Assembly (NCBI GenBank): GCA_938015445.1
Contig: CALLPE010000007.1
Coordinates: forward strand, 1 to 64,000
Direction of reading: 5' to 3'
Length of the DNA: 64,000 nucleotides
Source of the DNA: an uncultured Pirellulales bacterium
Lineage (GTDB): Bacteria; Planctomycetota; Planctomycetia; Pirellulales; Thermoguttaceae
In this document: positions 8,029 to 16,777 of the stretch, piece after piece
Layout of the letters: each line of letters starts with the position of its first letter
Position numbering within the stretch: the first letter of the stretch is position 1
Notes under the pieces: model-generated
Told to the model about the DNA's origin: nothing
The model's input: only the letters and a program-made list of their open reading frames with translations
Database searches by the model: none
Translations under genes and position numbers: made by a program

Positions 8029-9450
8029 ATGCAAGACACGCAACCGACCGATACGGTAGCCGAGGAGTTTGGCGCGGCGTTTCGCCGGCGGATGGCCCAA
8101 TGGCAGCGGCGGCTGTGCGAGGCCTTCGACCAGTTGTGGGACAGTTTCGTCGATCCGGCCGATGCGCTATACGACCGCGACGGCCTGCGCTGGCTGCCCC
8201 TTGGTGGTGAGCACGGCCCTGGCGGCTCGTGCTGCGCAGTGGTCCCGGCCGACGAACAGCAGTTGGCCGCCATCCGCAACGCCTGCCGGGCGCTGGCCGT
8301 GACCAACGAGTTTGCCATCAACGGGCACGAGAATCGGATTAGCTACATCGTCGGCAGCGGGCACGCGTACCGGGTAGTGCCGCGGCGCGGCCGGCAAGGA
8401 CCGCAAATCCCGGAAGAGCTGCGACGCCAAGCACAGGCCGAGCTGGAGGAATTCCTCCGGGCCAACAAATGGCATCTGCGGCAACAGGAGATCGTCCGCC
8501 GCGAAGACCGCGACGGCGAATGCTTTCTGCGCTTTTTCGTCACTCCCGAAGGGCGCACCGCTGTACGATTCGTCGAGCCGGGACAAGTAGCTACACCACC
8601 GCAGCGCCGTAGCGATCCAGCCGCTAGCTTCGGCGTCCAGACCAACCCGCACGACGTGGAGACCGTGCTGGGCTACTGGATCGATGGTCAGTGGGTCGAG
8701 GCCCAGCACATCCAGCACCGCAAAGCGAACGTGGATGCGAACGTGAAGCGTGGGCTGCCGCTGTTCTATCCGGTACTGAAAAACCTCCGCCGGGCCGAGA
8801 AGCTGCTGCGCAACATGAGCGTGGTAGCCGAAATCCAATCGGCCATCGCCATCATCCGCAAACACCGCGAGGCCACCGCCGCCACGTTGGAACAGTTTGT
8901 CCACGCCCAGGCGGACCTGACGATTTGCCAGCCGGGCACGGGCAAGGCGAGCCACTTTCGGCGCTATGGGCCGGGAACGATCCTGGACGCTGCTGCGGGG
9001 ATCGACTACGAGTTCCCCGCCGCCGGGATCGACGCTAGCCGCTTCGTGGCTGTGCTACAGGCCGAATTGCGCGCCATCGCCAGCCGACTAGTGATGCCCG
9101 AGTTCATGCTCACCAGCGACGCCAGCAACGCCAATTACGCCTCGACGATGGTTGCCGAAGGCCCGGCGGTGAAAATGTTCCAACGCCTTCAGTACGACAT
9201 GATCGCCGACGACCTGGACGTAATGCGCCGGGTGCTGGCCGACGCCGTGGCCGCCGGCCGGCTGCCCCCAGATCTGCCCGACGCCGTGGAAATCCGCGCC
9301 ATCCCGCCCTCGCTGGCGGTACGCGACCGGCTCCGCGACGCCCAGGCCGATCAGATACTGCTGCGCTGCGGGGCGATGTCGGCCGCCACAATGGCACTGC
9401 GCCACGGACTGAACCCGGAAGAGGAAACCGCCGCTGATGGAGGAAGCTGA
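8029..9450 (+). CDS. Phage portal protein
   Basis: The 473-residue protein matches the lambda gpB/HK97-type portal class. An N-terminal helical region is followed by ENRISYIVGSGHAYRVVP, a DGECFLRFF segment, a central VEAQHIQHRK strand, and the long-helix region KNLRRAEKLLRNMSVVAEIQ. A PEFMLTSDASNANYASTMVAEGP motif is typical of portals. Portal dodecamers form the DNA entry vertex and dock TerL and the neck. The ATG at 8029 is preferred (GGGAG upstream); an in-frame ATG at 7996 would add 11 Cys-containing residues unlike portal starts. Confidence 0.88.
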   Translation: MQDTQPTDTVAEEFGAAFRRRMAQWQRRLCEAFDQLWDSFVDPADALYDRDGLRWLPLGGEHGPGGSCCAVVPADEQQLAAIRNACRALAVTNEFAINGHENRISYIVGSGHAYRVVPRRGRQGPQIPEELRRQAQAELEEFLRANKWHLRQQEIVRREDRDGECFLRFFVTPEGRTAVRFVEPGQVATPPQRRSDPAASFGVQTNPHDVETVLGYWIDGQWVEAQHIQHRKANVDANVKRGLPLFYPVLKNLRRAEKLLRNMSVVAEIQSAIAIIRKHREATAATLEQFVHAQADLTICQPGTGKASHFRRYGPGTILDAAAGIDYEFPAAGIDASRFVAVLQAELRAIASRLVMPEFMLTSDASNANYASTMVAEGPAVKMFQRLQYDMIADDLDVMRRVLADAVAAGRLPPDLPDAVEIRAIPPSLAVRDRLRDAQADQILLRCGAMSAATMALRHGLNPEEETAADGGS

Positions 9451-9466
9451 GCCAGCAGCGCTAGCC

Positions 9467-9488
9467 ACCGGCCGTGGCACCGGCCGGT
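9467..9488. terminator. GC-rich hairpin between convergent genes
   Basis: ACCGGCC (9467-9473) and GGCCGGT (9482-9488) form a perfect 7-bp stem with an eight-base loop. It lies exactly between the portal stop and the stop of the opposite-strand gene. No T tract follows, so if it terminates it is of the weak or bidirectional kind. Confidence 0.35.
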
Positions 9489-10730
9489 TCAGATGTTCTT
9501 CTTGCGGTAGTAGCGGATTTCCTTGGGCTTGAGCGTCGGATAATAGCCCTTCATGTCTTCCAGAGTGGTAAGCATCCAGGGGCGCGAGGCGATGCTGCCG
9601 TTTTTGGTAAACAGGATGTCTTCGGCGATGTACACAGCCGAATGGATCGCTCGGTTACCCTCGATGAAGAACATCACGATGTCGCCCAATTGCAGGTTGC
9701 CGAAGACGCGGTAGTAATCGTTGTCCAGTGCTTTGACCACTTCGTTTTCGTCGCTGAAACGGTCGTCCGGCTCGGTGTTGAAAAAGTTGAAAGCTGTCCA
9801 ATGGCAATCCTGATTGATAGCCGGCGCGCGCTCGGGCGGCACCGGATAGGTGTACAACCGTTGGCGGGCGAAAGGAGGCAACAGATGAGAAATAGCCAGC
9901 GATACGCCGCCGGGAACGCTGGCCGCCGATTCCAGCAGCGGACGGACGTCCTTCGCTCGGCCGCCACGCCCCCAATAATTGACCAAATCTTCTATATCGC
10001 TGTTCTGATCCACCCTCACGCGAACCAGGAAAGTGGCCTCGCGCGAAAGGGCCTTAAGCAACGCCAGTCTTTCGTCGGGCGAGGCGATCTTTTTCTCTAT
10101 CAACCGCAGGTCGGCAAAGAACAGGTACCCTTCGTGCTGGAACACCAAGGGGCTTACCAAGGCAATTGTTTCCGGGGCAAGCTGCGCTCCGCGAAACCAT
10201 TCGTCCAGCGACTTCCCGCAGTAGCGGAAGGCTTTGACGTGGTAAAAGTTCTCCATGAACTGTGCCAGCAGGACGTACAATTTAGCGCGGTCCTCGGCCG
10301 AAAGGCTGAGCACGAACTCCTCGCTGGGCCGGATGGCATATCCGCTGATGGACGGCTCCATCACGGCCAGCGACGCCAACTTTCGCCGGACCTCCTCGGA
10401 GATGCCGGCTTCGGCCAGCAGCTCGTTCAACCGCGACGCGCTGACGGTAGGGAAGTACCACACCAGTTCGAACTTCTCCAGCGGAGTGTACTCGGGCAGG
10501 AACTCGATAGGCGGGGCTATGGTGATGGGAATCCGCTCGATCTTGCCCCACGGTGGCGCCGGCGGCTTGCTAGGCCGTGGCCCGTCGTTTTCCTGCGGCA
10601 CCGCTGGTGCGCCGTCGACTGGCCCGTCGCCCAGCACACCCCGCTGCCACAATACGATACCGATACCCACCCAGGTGGCCAAAAGCGCACTGGCGACTAC
10701 GGCAAACCACGTTTTCGTGCGAAAAGACAT
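9489..10730 (-). CDS. Membrane-anchored NlpC/P60-like cysteine protease domain protein
   Basis: The 413-residue product has an N-terminal signal/anchor (about residues 8-28), a Pro-rich linker, a helical middle, and a C-terminal domain. That domain has a nucleophile-like Cys in NQDCHWTAFNFF (Cys309), then GDIVMFF, and a His in IHSAVYIAEDILFTKNG (His363), the Cys-then-His order of NlpC/P60 papain-fold hydrolases. It would act in the periplasm or at the envelope. The gene faces against all surrounding phage genes, between portal and head protease, as expected for a cargo (moron) gene or a host gene trapped in the module. The ATG at 10730 is chosen because the hydrophobic N-terminus begins there. 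Confidence 0.6.
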   Translation of the reverse strand: MSFRTKTWFAVVASALLATWVGIGIVLWQRGVLGDGPVDGAPAVPQENDGPRPSKPPAPPWGKIERIPITIAPPIEFLPEYTPLEKFELVWYFPTVSASRLNELLAEAGISEEVRRKLASLAVMEPSISGYAIRPSEEFVLSLSAEDRAKLYVLLAQFMENFYHVKAFRYCGKSLDEWFRGAQLAPETIALVSPLVFQHEGYLFFADLRLIEKKIASPDERLALLKALSREATFLVRVRVDQNSDIEDLVNYWGRGGRAKDVRPLLESAASVPGGVSLAISHLLPPFARQRLYTYPVPPERAPAINQDCHWTAFNFFNTEPDDRFSDENEVVKALDNDYYRVFGNLQLGDIVMFFIEGNRAIHSAVYIAEDILFTKNGSIASRPWMLTTLEDMKGYYPTLKPKEIRYYRKKNI

Positions 10731-11181
10731 ACGGCTAATCTCGACAGACCGCGGCCGGTCGCAGAGTGCCGACACTGGTTGACAGCTCATTGGCGCTCCC
10801 AACAAGCCCGGCCCTGGGCAGGAAAGGCCGGGCAATTGCCTCTGTAGACCCCTGTTCCTGCACCCTGTGATACATGCCAGCCTGCCGCCGGAACCCACCA
10901 GCTGGATAACAGCCTGGCAGCGGGCCGAAGCGAAACGCTTCCCGCAGCGATGCACCAAGGATGCTATTCATATTCTACGTTAACCCCACGAAACATGAAA
11001 GGTTTCGCCTCGAAGAATAATGCCGGGCCTAACCGTCTACAGGATACATCCCCATACTCTGTGAAGGGGGGTATAGACTCCGTTGCAAGCAAAAACTTGC
11101 AAATTTGCAGGCAGTTTGCGCACAACTGGCCCAAGAACCAACATTGTATTGCCAATTCAGCCGGTGTATCGTGGTGCTTTA
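10731..11181. other. Divergent intergenic region of the cargo cassette
   Basis: No gene seen. It separates the minus-strand NlpC-like gene from the small plus-strand DUF2292-like gene, so should carry promoters in both directions. A perfect 8-bp stem (GCCCGGCC at 10806-10813, GGCCGGGC at 10826-10833) would lie in the leader of the minus-strand gene. The part around 10960-11160 is visibly richer in A and T than its neighbours. Confidence 0.5.
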
Positions 11182-11364
11182 ATGGACCAGCCACTTCGCA
11201 GTCCTACCAACTGCCGCATGGTCGATAAGCTCCGCCAAACGGTCGAAGCGCTGCTGGAGCAAGCGCTTCGGCGCGGGTTCTTCGGCACAGCGGCGGTGGA
11301 GATAAGCGTGCAAGACGGAACGATTCAGCACATCCGCTGGCGCATCGAGCAAATGGAACGCTGA
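11182..11364 (+). CDS. Small DUF2292 (YezD)-like protein
   Basis: Sixty residues. The C-terminal half (LLEQALRRGFFGTAAVEISVQDGTIQHIRW) follows the DUF2292 pattern: helix, G-x-V-x-I-x-V-x-D-G, then Q-I. The family's function is unknown; YezD in Bacillus neighbours sulfur-assimilation genes. The gene sits alone between the divergent NlpC-like gene and a strong terminator. Start chosen at the ATG nearest the conserved part; a second Met (codon 13) is possible. Confidence 0.45.
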   Translation: MDQPLRSPTNCRMVDKLRQTVEALLEQALRRGFFGTAAVEISVQDGTIQHIRWRIEQMER

Positions 11365-11450
11365 GGCAGACGCAACAGGGGCGCAAACGTCGGTCGCGCC
11401 CTACTAAAGCCGCCCTGCGAAGTCGGCAGCGATTTCCACGGGGCACGGTG

Positions 11451-11514
11451 CCGCCCCCGGCCAGGTATCGCCGCCCCCGGCCAGGTATCCGATCGAGCAG
11501 GTATCCGATCGAGC
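11451..11514 (+). repeat. Two nested tandem repeats (20 bp x2, 16 bp x2)
   Basis: CCGCCCCCGGCCAGGTATC plus one base occurs at 11451-11470 and 11471-11490 (19 of 20 identical). AGGTATCCGATCGAGC then repeats perfectly at 11483-11498 and 11499-11514. The second repeat starts inside the first, indicating two successive duplication events. Confidence 0.75.
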
Positions 11515-11540
11515 TTGTCCGCCGACGAGTATCGCTACGG

Positions 11541-11579
11541 AGCCTGTTGCAAACCGCTGGGTTTGCAGCAGGCTTTTTT
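11541..11579 (+). terminator. Strong rho-independent terminator
   Basis: AGCCTGTTGCAAACC (11541-11555) pairs with GGTTTGCAGCAGGCT (11560-11574) over 15 positions with one G-U wobble and a four-base loop. Six T residues follow at 11574-11579. It would stop plus-strand transcription coming from the DUF2292-like gene and lies 22 bases before the head protease start, so the capsid genes downstream need their own promoter or antitermination. Confidence 0.85.
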
Positions 11580-11601
11580 CGTTTCACAGGAGAGGAGCTT
11601 G

Positions 11602-12579
11602 ATGACCGAAACGTTGTTGGAATACTGCGACTGGCGCGGTGTGCCGTTGCGGTCCGACCGGGTGGGGGGTGTGATTCGGGGGGTGAAGATTCTCGGGCTG
11701 CGCTCGCGCAACCGACGGTACTATCCGCCGGAAACCCTCCGCCAGGCCGCCCCCTTGTACGAAGAGGCCAAAGTCCACGTCAACCACAGCAAGTCGCCGC
11801 CCGGTCAGCCCCGCGACTACCAAGACCGCATCGGCGTCATCCGCAACGTGCGTCTGGAGCCTGACCAGGGGCTGTTCGCCGACTTCTACTTCAACCCCAA
11901 ACATGCCCTGGCCGAGCAATTGCTGTGGGACGCCGAGCACGCCCCGGAAAACGTGGGTTTTTCGCACAACGTCGAAGCGCTGGTGGTGCGCCGCGACGAT
12001 CAACTGGTGGTCGAGGCCATCACACGCGTACACAGCGTGGACCTGGTGGCCGATCCGGCCACGACGCGCGGCCTATTCGAGTCGCAACACGACACGCCGC
12101 CGGCCGATGCGGCGCAATCCGGCCCAGCAGCGGCGCTGGAAGGCTTGACCCTGGAACTGCTCAAGCAGCATCGCCCCGACCTGTTGGAAGCCACCCTGGC
12201 CGAACAGCTTGCCCAGCACCAAGCCCAACTCCGCCGTCTGGAGGCCGAACTGGCAGACGCGCGCCGCGCAGTTCGTCTGGCCGAGCGGCACAAGCGGATC
12301 GAGCAGTTGTTGGCCCATCACGGGCTGCCGAGTGCCGAGCATCCCGACCCTGCCGCACGGGCGATTATCAGCCAGCAGTTCATGGCCGAGTTGCTGGCCG
12401 CCGCAGACGAATCGCATCTGCGACGGTTGATCGAAGAGCGGGCACGGCTGGTGCGCGCTTTGTCCGACGGGTTGGGGAAACCAACACCGGCCCCACATTG
12501 GCCGCGCTCGCGCGAGCAACAGGCCATCGACGGCCCAAACCAATTTGATGTGGAAAGTTTCGTGCGGACGATCACCTAA
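11602..12579 (+). CDS. Prohead protease with C-terminal scaffold-like coiled coil
   Basis: The 325-residue protein has an N-terminal protease domain (about 1-165) like caudovirus head-maturation serine proteases. His62 lies in VHVNHSK and Ser121 in NVGFSHNV, followed by the strand pair EALVV and HSVDLVADPATT. A long charged coiled coil (about 190-300) resembles the scaffold part of protease-scaffold fusions. It would shape the procapsid and cleave scaffold or capsid. RBS AGGAG precedes ATG 11602. Position between portal and capsid genes supports this. Confidence 0.75.
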   Translation: MTETLLEYCDWRGVPLRSDRVGGVIRGVKILGLRSRNRRYYPPETLRQAAPLYEEAKVHVNHSKSPPGQPRDYQDRIGVIRNVRLEPDQGLFADFYFNPKHALAEQLLWDAEHAPENVGFSHNVEALVVRRDDQLVVEAITRVHSVDLVADPATTRGLFESQHDTPPADAAQSGPAAALEGLTLELLKQHRPDLLEATLAEQLAQHQAQLRRLEAELADARRAVRLAERHKRIEQLLAHHGLPSAEHPDPAARAIISQQFMAELLAAADESHLRRLIEERARLVRALSDGLGKPTPAPHWPRSREQQAIDGPNQFDVESFVRTIT

Positions 12580-12750
12580 GCGCCATCAGTTGCCAGAGGG
12601 ACAAGGCGGACACTGGTGGAAACCGCCGCGACACAGCAGACGATACCAAGCACCGGCAAGCGCTAAAAGGTGCCATCGGGTGCCGACACGCACTGTCAGC
12701 CCCGATTATCAAACCGACCCCCAAACCCTTATTCATCAAGGAACCACACG

Positions 12751-13236
12751 ATGACCGACAAGATGCGTTGGCGTTACGGAGAAACCAATCCCGTGGTCGC
12801 GGCAGTGAATGAGGAAACCGTAATCGCCATCGGCGACCTGTTGTTGCTGGCTGTTGATGATGCTCGGCCTGCTTCCGCCCAGGACGACCAAGGCTCCAAA
12901 GGGGCCAATCAAGAGCAGTTTGCCAAGTATTTTCTGGGCGTGGCGATGCAGCGCAGCGCGGCCGGCGAAAGCACTCCGGTGCGAGTGGCCACCACCGGAG
13001 TTTTCCAGTTCGATTGTCCGGCGGACACTTACGAACTGGGCGAGCTGGTCGGCCCTAGCGAGAACGCCGAGGGCAACCGGCTGCTCAATCAGCAGGTCGA
13101 AAAGGTGGCATCGCCGCAGCGGGCCATCGGGCGAGTCGCCCGCCGTGAACCGCAACCCAGCAACGTTGTGCTGGTGGACATCCGCTCGACGGTGATGACC
13201 GGCGGCGTGGCCGGCAGCGTCGCTCCCCAGTCCTGA
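12751..13236 (+). CDS. Capsid decoration / head-stabilising protein (DUF2190-like)
   Basis: The 161-residue protein is beta-rich. AIGDLLLL near the N-terminus, GVAMQRSAAGESTPVRVATTGVF in the middle and a late GRV segment recall DUF2190 and lambda gpD-like decoration proteins, which have a similar G-V-A-x-x-x-A-x-x-G-x-x-V-x-V-x-x-x-G pattern. Such proteins bind the outside of the expanded capsid. It sits directly before the major capsid gene, the usual place. RBS AAGGAA. Identity is by pattern and position. Confidence 0.6.
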   Translation: MTDKMRWRYGETNPVVAAVNEETVIAIGDLLLLAVDDARPASAQDDQGSKGANQEQFAKYFLGVAMQRSAAGESTPVRVATTGVFQFDCPADTYELGELVGPSENAEGNRLLNQQVEKVASPQRAIGRVARREPQPSNVVLVDIRSTVMTGGVAGSVAPQS

Positions 13237-13384
13237 TGGGCGTGGGCCGGCTGTTGTAAGCGGGTTGAGCGTGGCCGGGTTGCGTCGCCGCGCCACAGCC
13301 GCATCGCGGGCCCGAAAACCGCCCACCCGGTACCCGAAACGTCCATGTCGACTACCCAAAGTTCAATGTGAAGGAAACCCACTG

Positions 13385-14569
13385 ATGAGAGCGATCAAGT
13401 ATCGTGAGTTGAAACGGATGTACGACCTGGCCGGGCCGGCGCAGACCGTAGAGCGCCTGACCGAAGCCCTTCAGCAGGGACATTTGCGCCCGGAGGACTT
13501 CAGCCTGCGCGAGCTGGCCGAAGCCACGTTGGGGCCGCAGGCGGTGCGGATGCTCGATCCGCGCGCCGGTGGGGTCGTGCTGCTGGAGGCCGGCGAAGGC
13601 GTGGACGTAACCGCCTTTTCCAACATCACCGGCCAGGTGGTGCAGGCGAAGATCATGGAAGCTTACAACCAAGAGGCGTTCGTGCTGTCGAAGCTGGTGG
13701 AAACCATCCCCACCCGACTCGACGGCGAACGCCTCGCCGGCGTAGGCCCCCTGGGCGACGAGGCCGCCGAGGTGCATCCGGGAATGCCCTATCCGAGCGT
13801 GGGCTTCAGCGAAGACTACATCGACACGCCGCAGACCACAAAACGCGGCCTGATCGTCCCGGTGACCAAAGAGGCCATCTTCTTCGACCGCACGCACTTG
13901 GTTTTGCAGCGTGCGGCCGAGGTGGGCGAAATCCTCGGCCTGAATAAAGAGAAAAGGCTGCTCGACCTGCTCATCGGCGCCACGAACAACTACACCTGGC
14001 GCGGCACTCGCTACAACACTTATTACAAGGCCGGCGACACCGGTCCTGGCGGCGGCCCTGCCCCCTGGGTGAACGTCATCGACCAGGAGCTGGTCGACTG
14101 GACCGACATCGACGCCGCCGAACAACTGTTCGCCGACATGCTCGACCCCAACACCGGCGAGCCGGTGCTGATCCGTGCCACGACCGTGCTGGTCATGCCC
14201 GCTTATCGCCATGCCGCTCATCGGGTATTCAACGCCGCCGAGATTCACCACGCCGGCAGCGGTACGGGAGTGCATACGGTGACGGCCAATCCGCTGGGCA
14301 ACTACCGGGTGGTGGAGAGCCGGCTGGCCTATCGGCGCATCATCGCCGCCGGACATCAGCCCGAAGGTGCCAAGCGATGGTGGTTCATTGGCGACTTCCG
14401 CCGCGCGTTCGCCTACATGGAGAACTGGCCGATAACCGTCAGCGTTTCGCCGCCGGGCAGCGAGGCCGAGTTCAGCCAAGACATCGTCGTCCGCTTCAAG
14501 GCCAGCGAGCGCGGCGCTGCCGCGGTCATCAATCCCCGCTACGTCGTCAAAAGCACCGGTCAGTCGTAA
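13385..14569 (+). CDS. Major capsid protein
   Basis: The 394-residue protein lies where the HK97-fold capsid protein is expected, after protease and decoration genes. It has an N-terminal helical part (about 1-55), a central long segment with GLIVPVTKEAIFFDRT and LGLNKEKRLLDLLIG (typical of phage capsid proteins whose spine helix follows a V-P-V-x-x-E strand), and a C-terminal domain with WFIGDFRRAFAYMENWPI. A single strong RBS-like AAGGAAA precedes ATG 13385. Direct cleavage sites cannot be seen. Confidence 0.8.
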   Translation: MRAIKYRELKRMYDLAGPAQTVERLTEALQQGHLRPEDFSLRELAEATLGPQAVRMLDPRAGGVVLLEAGEGVDVTAFSNITGQVVQAKIMEAYNQEAFVLSKLVETIPTRLDGERLAGVGPLGDEAAEVHPGMPYPSVGFSEDYIDTPQTTKRGLIVPVTKEAIFFDRTHLVLQRAAEVGEILGLNKEKRLLDLLIGATNNYTWRGTRYNTYYKAGDTGPGGGPAPWVNVIDQELVDWTDIDAAEQLFADMLDPNTGEPVLIRATTVLVMPAYRHAAHRVFNAAEIHHAGSGTGVHTVTANPLGNYRVVESRLAYRRIIAAGHQPEGAKRWWFIGDFRRAFAYMENWPITVSVSPPGSEAEFSQDIVVRFKASERGAAAVINPRYVVKSTGQS

Positions 14570-14654
14570 TCCCAGTGGCAAGCACACGACGGCGGCCACC
14601 CCCGACCGTCAACAGCGATATTGCCATCCGCCTACAAGCGCTCGAGCGTCAGCC

Positions 14655-15122
14655 ATGCCAACGCAAATCCGCAGCAAGTTCCACGACAGCACCCCGCTGG
14701 ACATCACCCTGGCCGGCCTGGCCAGCAGCACCGGCGGAGTGGGCCGGCAGTCGGCCCTGGTCGATAACACCTCGGCCGGCCACAGCGCGGTGCATCTGTT
14801 TGTAAAGGTCAAGCTGGGCGCCAATCCCGCAGCGCACAAAACCGTGCAACTGTATCTGCTGCAAGGCGACGGCACGGGGCTGCGCACAGACGGCGCCGGG
14901 ACAGCCGACGCACCGCTTGCGGTACGCAACGCCCCGCTGCTAGGCGTGCTGACCACAGGCGCGACGCCTGGCGGCGGTTTGGTGTTGCAAAAGCAGTTTT
15001 TCGTTTCGGAGCCGGGGCCGCAGTGGGCGATCGCCATCGTACACGACACCGGTGCGCCGCTGGACAGCGCACCGTCGGCCCACGAAGTCCGCTGGGTCGG
15101 TCAAACCGTGGAGGTCGTCTGA
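14655..15122 (+). CDS. Phage virion protein, beta-rich, unknown role
   Basis: The 155-residue protein has no motif I can name. It is low in charge and rich in Gly, Thr and Val, with alternating hydrophobic strands (HLFVKVKLGA, KTVQLYLLQGDG, QWAIAIVHDTGAP), suggesting a beta-sandwich. It lies between the capsid gene and a lectin-like gene, and its stop overlaps the next start (TGATG), so it is probably a head-surface or neck protein. Confidence 0.5.
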   Translation: MPTQIRSKFHDSTPLDITLAGLASSTGGVGRQSALVDNTSAGHSAVHLFVKVKLGANPAAHKTVQLYLLQGDGTGLRTDGAGTADAPLAVRNAPLLGVLTTGATPGGGLVLQKQFFVSEPGPQWAIAIVHDTGAPLDSAPSAHEVRWVGQTVEVV

Positions 15123-16021
15123 TGCCCTCTTGGTCCGATTTCGCCCGCCACCGGTCAGACTGCCGCAGTGCCGAATTGTGCCGCGGCCTGCGACACCTGT
15201 GGGCGCCGCTGCTGGGGCCAGCAGGCGACCGCTTGCCAGATGTCGCCCCGGGGCGAATCGACGGAACGATCCGCAACGGCGACCTCGGCGCGGCGTGGCA
15301 AGTCGGCCCGCGCGGCTGGACGCTGCTCACCGACGGCACAGACGATTATATCGACTGCGACCAGGCCGGCGATTTCCAGTGGGACGAGCCGTTTACGGTG
15401 TCGGTGTGGGTGTACATCGGCTCGCTGAGCAGCACCTATCGAGCGCTGGTGTCGAAAGCGACAGTCAACTCGCCGTGGAATGGCTGGAGTTTGATCCTGT
15501 TCGGCACGCGGCCCGATTTTTCGCTGACGGCCTATCCGCCGCTAGCCTCGGTCACGCTGGTCGGCAAGTGGCTGGCCGCCGGCGCGTGGTACAACATCGT
15601 GGCCACCAGCGACGGCAGCGGGCAACCGGCCGGCTTGCGTCTGTACGCTAATGGACAAGATTGGGCGTACAGCGCGTCGGGCGGAATCGGCGGCGGCAGC
15701 ATGCGCAATCCGGCACCCTGCCAGCTCTCGGCCCGCGACGGCGCGAACTGGGCACTGGCCTGCCAGCTCTCGGCCGCGGCGATCTGGAATCGTGTGCTTT
15801 CCGAGCGCGAAGCGGCGCTTTTGACCCAGGGGCCGCAACTGCTGCTGGAGCGCACCGCGCGCCATAAACGTTGCCTTCGCCTGTCCACACCCGGTCCATA
15901 TCGGCTGGCCGCCAGCGAGCTGTTTGTAGCCGGCGCTATTGCCGGACAAGCGTATTGTCCCGGTGCTGCCGCAGGTCAGACCAGCGTCGCCGGAGCGATT
16001 GCAGGAGTGGTACATGGGTGA
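15122..16021 (+). CDS. LamG/concanavalin A-like domain virion protein
   Basis: The 299-residue protein contains a laminin-G-like jelly roll (about residues 55-225): DGTDDYIDC, FTVSVWVYIG, ALVSKA, WYNIVATSDG, LRLYANGQ and the closing AAIWNRVLSEREAALL pattern typical of LamG_3 domains. Such domains bind glycans and on virions often serve host attachment or surface decoration. A short Ala/Gly-rich tail ends the protein. Its end overlaps the next gene by eight bases. Confidence 0.75.
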   Translation: MPSWSDFARHRSDCRSAELCRGLRHLWAPLLGPAGDRLPDVAPGRIDGTIRNGDLGAAWQVGPRGWTLLTDGTDDYIDCDQAGDFQWDEPFTVSVWVYIGSLSSTYRALVSKATVNSPWNGWSLILFGTRPDFSLTAYPPLASVTLVGKWLAAGAWYNIVATSDGSGQPAGLRLYANGQDWAYSASGGIGGGSMRNPAPCQLSARDGANWALACQLSAAAIWNRVLSEREAALLTQGPQLLLERTARHKRCLRLSTPGPYRLAASELFVAGAIAGQAYCPGAAAGQTSVAGAIAGVVHG

Positions 16022-16409
16022 AGCCAGGGACATCTACGGGACGGTTTTCAGGAACGGAACGCTGACGGCGCTGGCTCGGGTGCTGGGCGCAAACGCTGCC
16101 CCGATTGTGCCGGCCGACATCGCCGCACTGAGCTACAGCTTGTTTTTGCTCGGCGACGATCCCGACGAACGACACCCCATCGCCGGACACCACGCCGTGG
16201 AACTATCGCCCACGCAAGTGCTGTTCGACGCTCTGCGGACCGATCCGCTGTGGACGGTCGATCCGCTGGGCTACAACTTCCGCCATACGCCCGACGTGAC
16301 GACGCACGATGCATTTGCCATCGGCGGGCGGAATTATCTGTTGGAGTATCGCCTGGCGCCTGTCAGCGGACAGCCAATCATCGTGCGTTTCCGCATCTAC
16401 ACGATTTGA
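16014..16409 (+). CDS. Phage structural protein, unknown role
   Basis: The 131-residue protein begins at ATG 16014 with RBS AGGAG inside the preceding gene. It has a mixed alpha/beta pattern (DIAALSYSLFLL, TQVLFDALRTD, RNYLLEYRLAP, IIVRFRIYTI). The strand-rich end with a terminal R-F-R-I-Y pattern recalls head-tail or tail proteins, but no family is recognised. Its last codons and stop are tandemly duplicated downstream. Confidence 0.5.
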   Translation: MGEARDIYGTVFRNGTLTALARVLGANAAPIVPADIAALSYSLFLLGDDPDERHPIAGHHAVELSPTQVLFDALRTDPLWTVDPLGYNFRHTPDVTTHDAFAIGGRNYLLEYRLAPVSGQPIIVRFRIYTI

Positions 16410-16489
16410 GCACAAGTATCCTCCGGTTCCGCGTCTACACGATTTGACCAGAAGTATCGTCCGGTGCCGCATTAAAGTCATTTGAGCAG
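16389..16489 (+). repeat. 38-bp tandem repeats through a stop codon (2.7 copies)
   Basis: Copies at 16389-16426 and 16427-16464 differ at a few bases, and a diverged third partial copy follows at 16465-16489. Each carries the F-R-(I/V)-Y-T-I coding end and its TGA. Because 38 is not a multiple of three, the downstream copies are out of frame with the gene. Confidence 0.8.
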
Positions 16490-16561
16490 GGGACGATGGC
16501 ACGCAGGGCATAGTCGCCGCCAGTCCCATCGCAGCCACAACGCCACCGAGGAACATGAGCA

Positions 16562-16777
16562 ATGTCGTCCGACTGGAATCAAATCGCGCTGATCCGCTCG
16601 CAAACGCTGGCGCTATTGGCCCAGATCACCGCCGCGCCCAAGCCCAGTTACCAGATCGACGGCCAGCAAGTCGCTTGGAGCGACTACCTGCGCCAACTCC
16701 AGCAGACGATCGATTGGTGCAACCGCAAACTGGCCGAACTGCGCCCGCCAGAAGTCCACTCGCAGGCCTTTACCTGA
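16562..16777 (+). CDS. Small helical phage protein
   Basis: Seventy-one residues, predicted helical, with the pattern Q-x-x-x-x-x-x-S-Y-x-I-D-G-Q-x-V-x-W-x-x-Y-L in the middle. Small proteins with this S-Y-x-I-D-G-x-x-x-x-W-x-x-Y pattern occur next to capsid and neck genes in many prophages; function unknown, possibly assembly-related. A second start two codons upstream in another frame is not used. Confidence 0.5.
   Translation: MSSDWNQIALIRSQTLALLAQITAAPKPSYQIDGQQVAWSDYLRQLQQTIDWCNRKLAELRPPEVHSQAFT

Noticed and set aside
9474-10847. 457-codon plus-strand frame opposite the NlpC-like gene
   Set aside because: The minus-strand product has a signal anchor and a Cys/His hydrolase domain; the plus-strand product has nothing recognisable.
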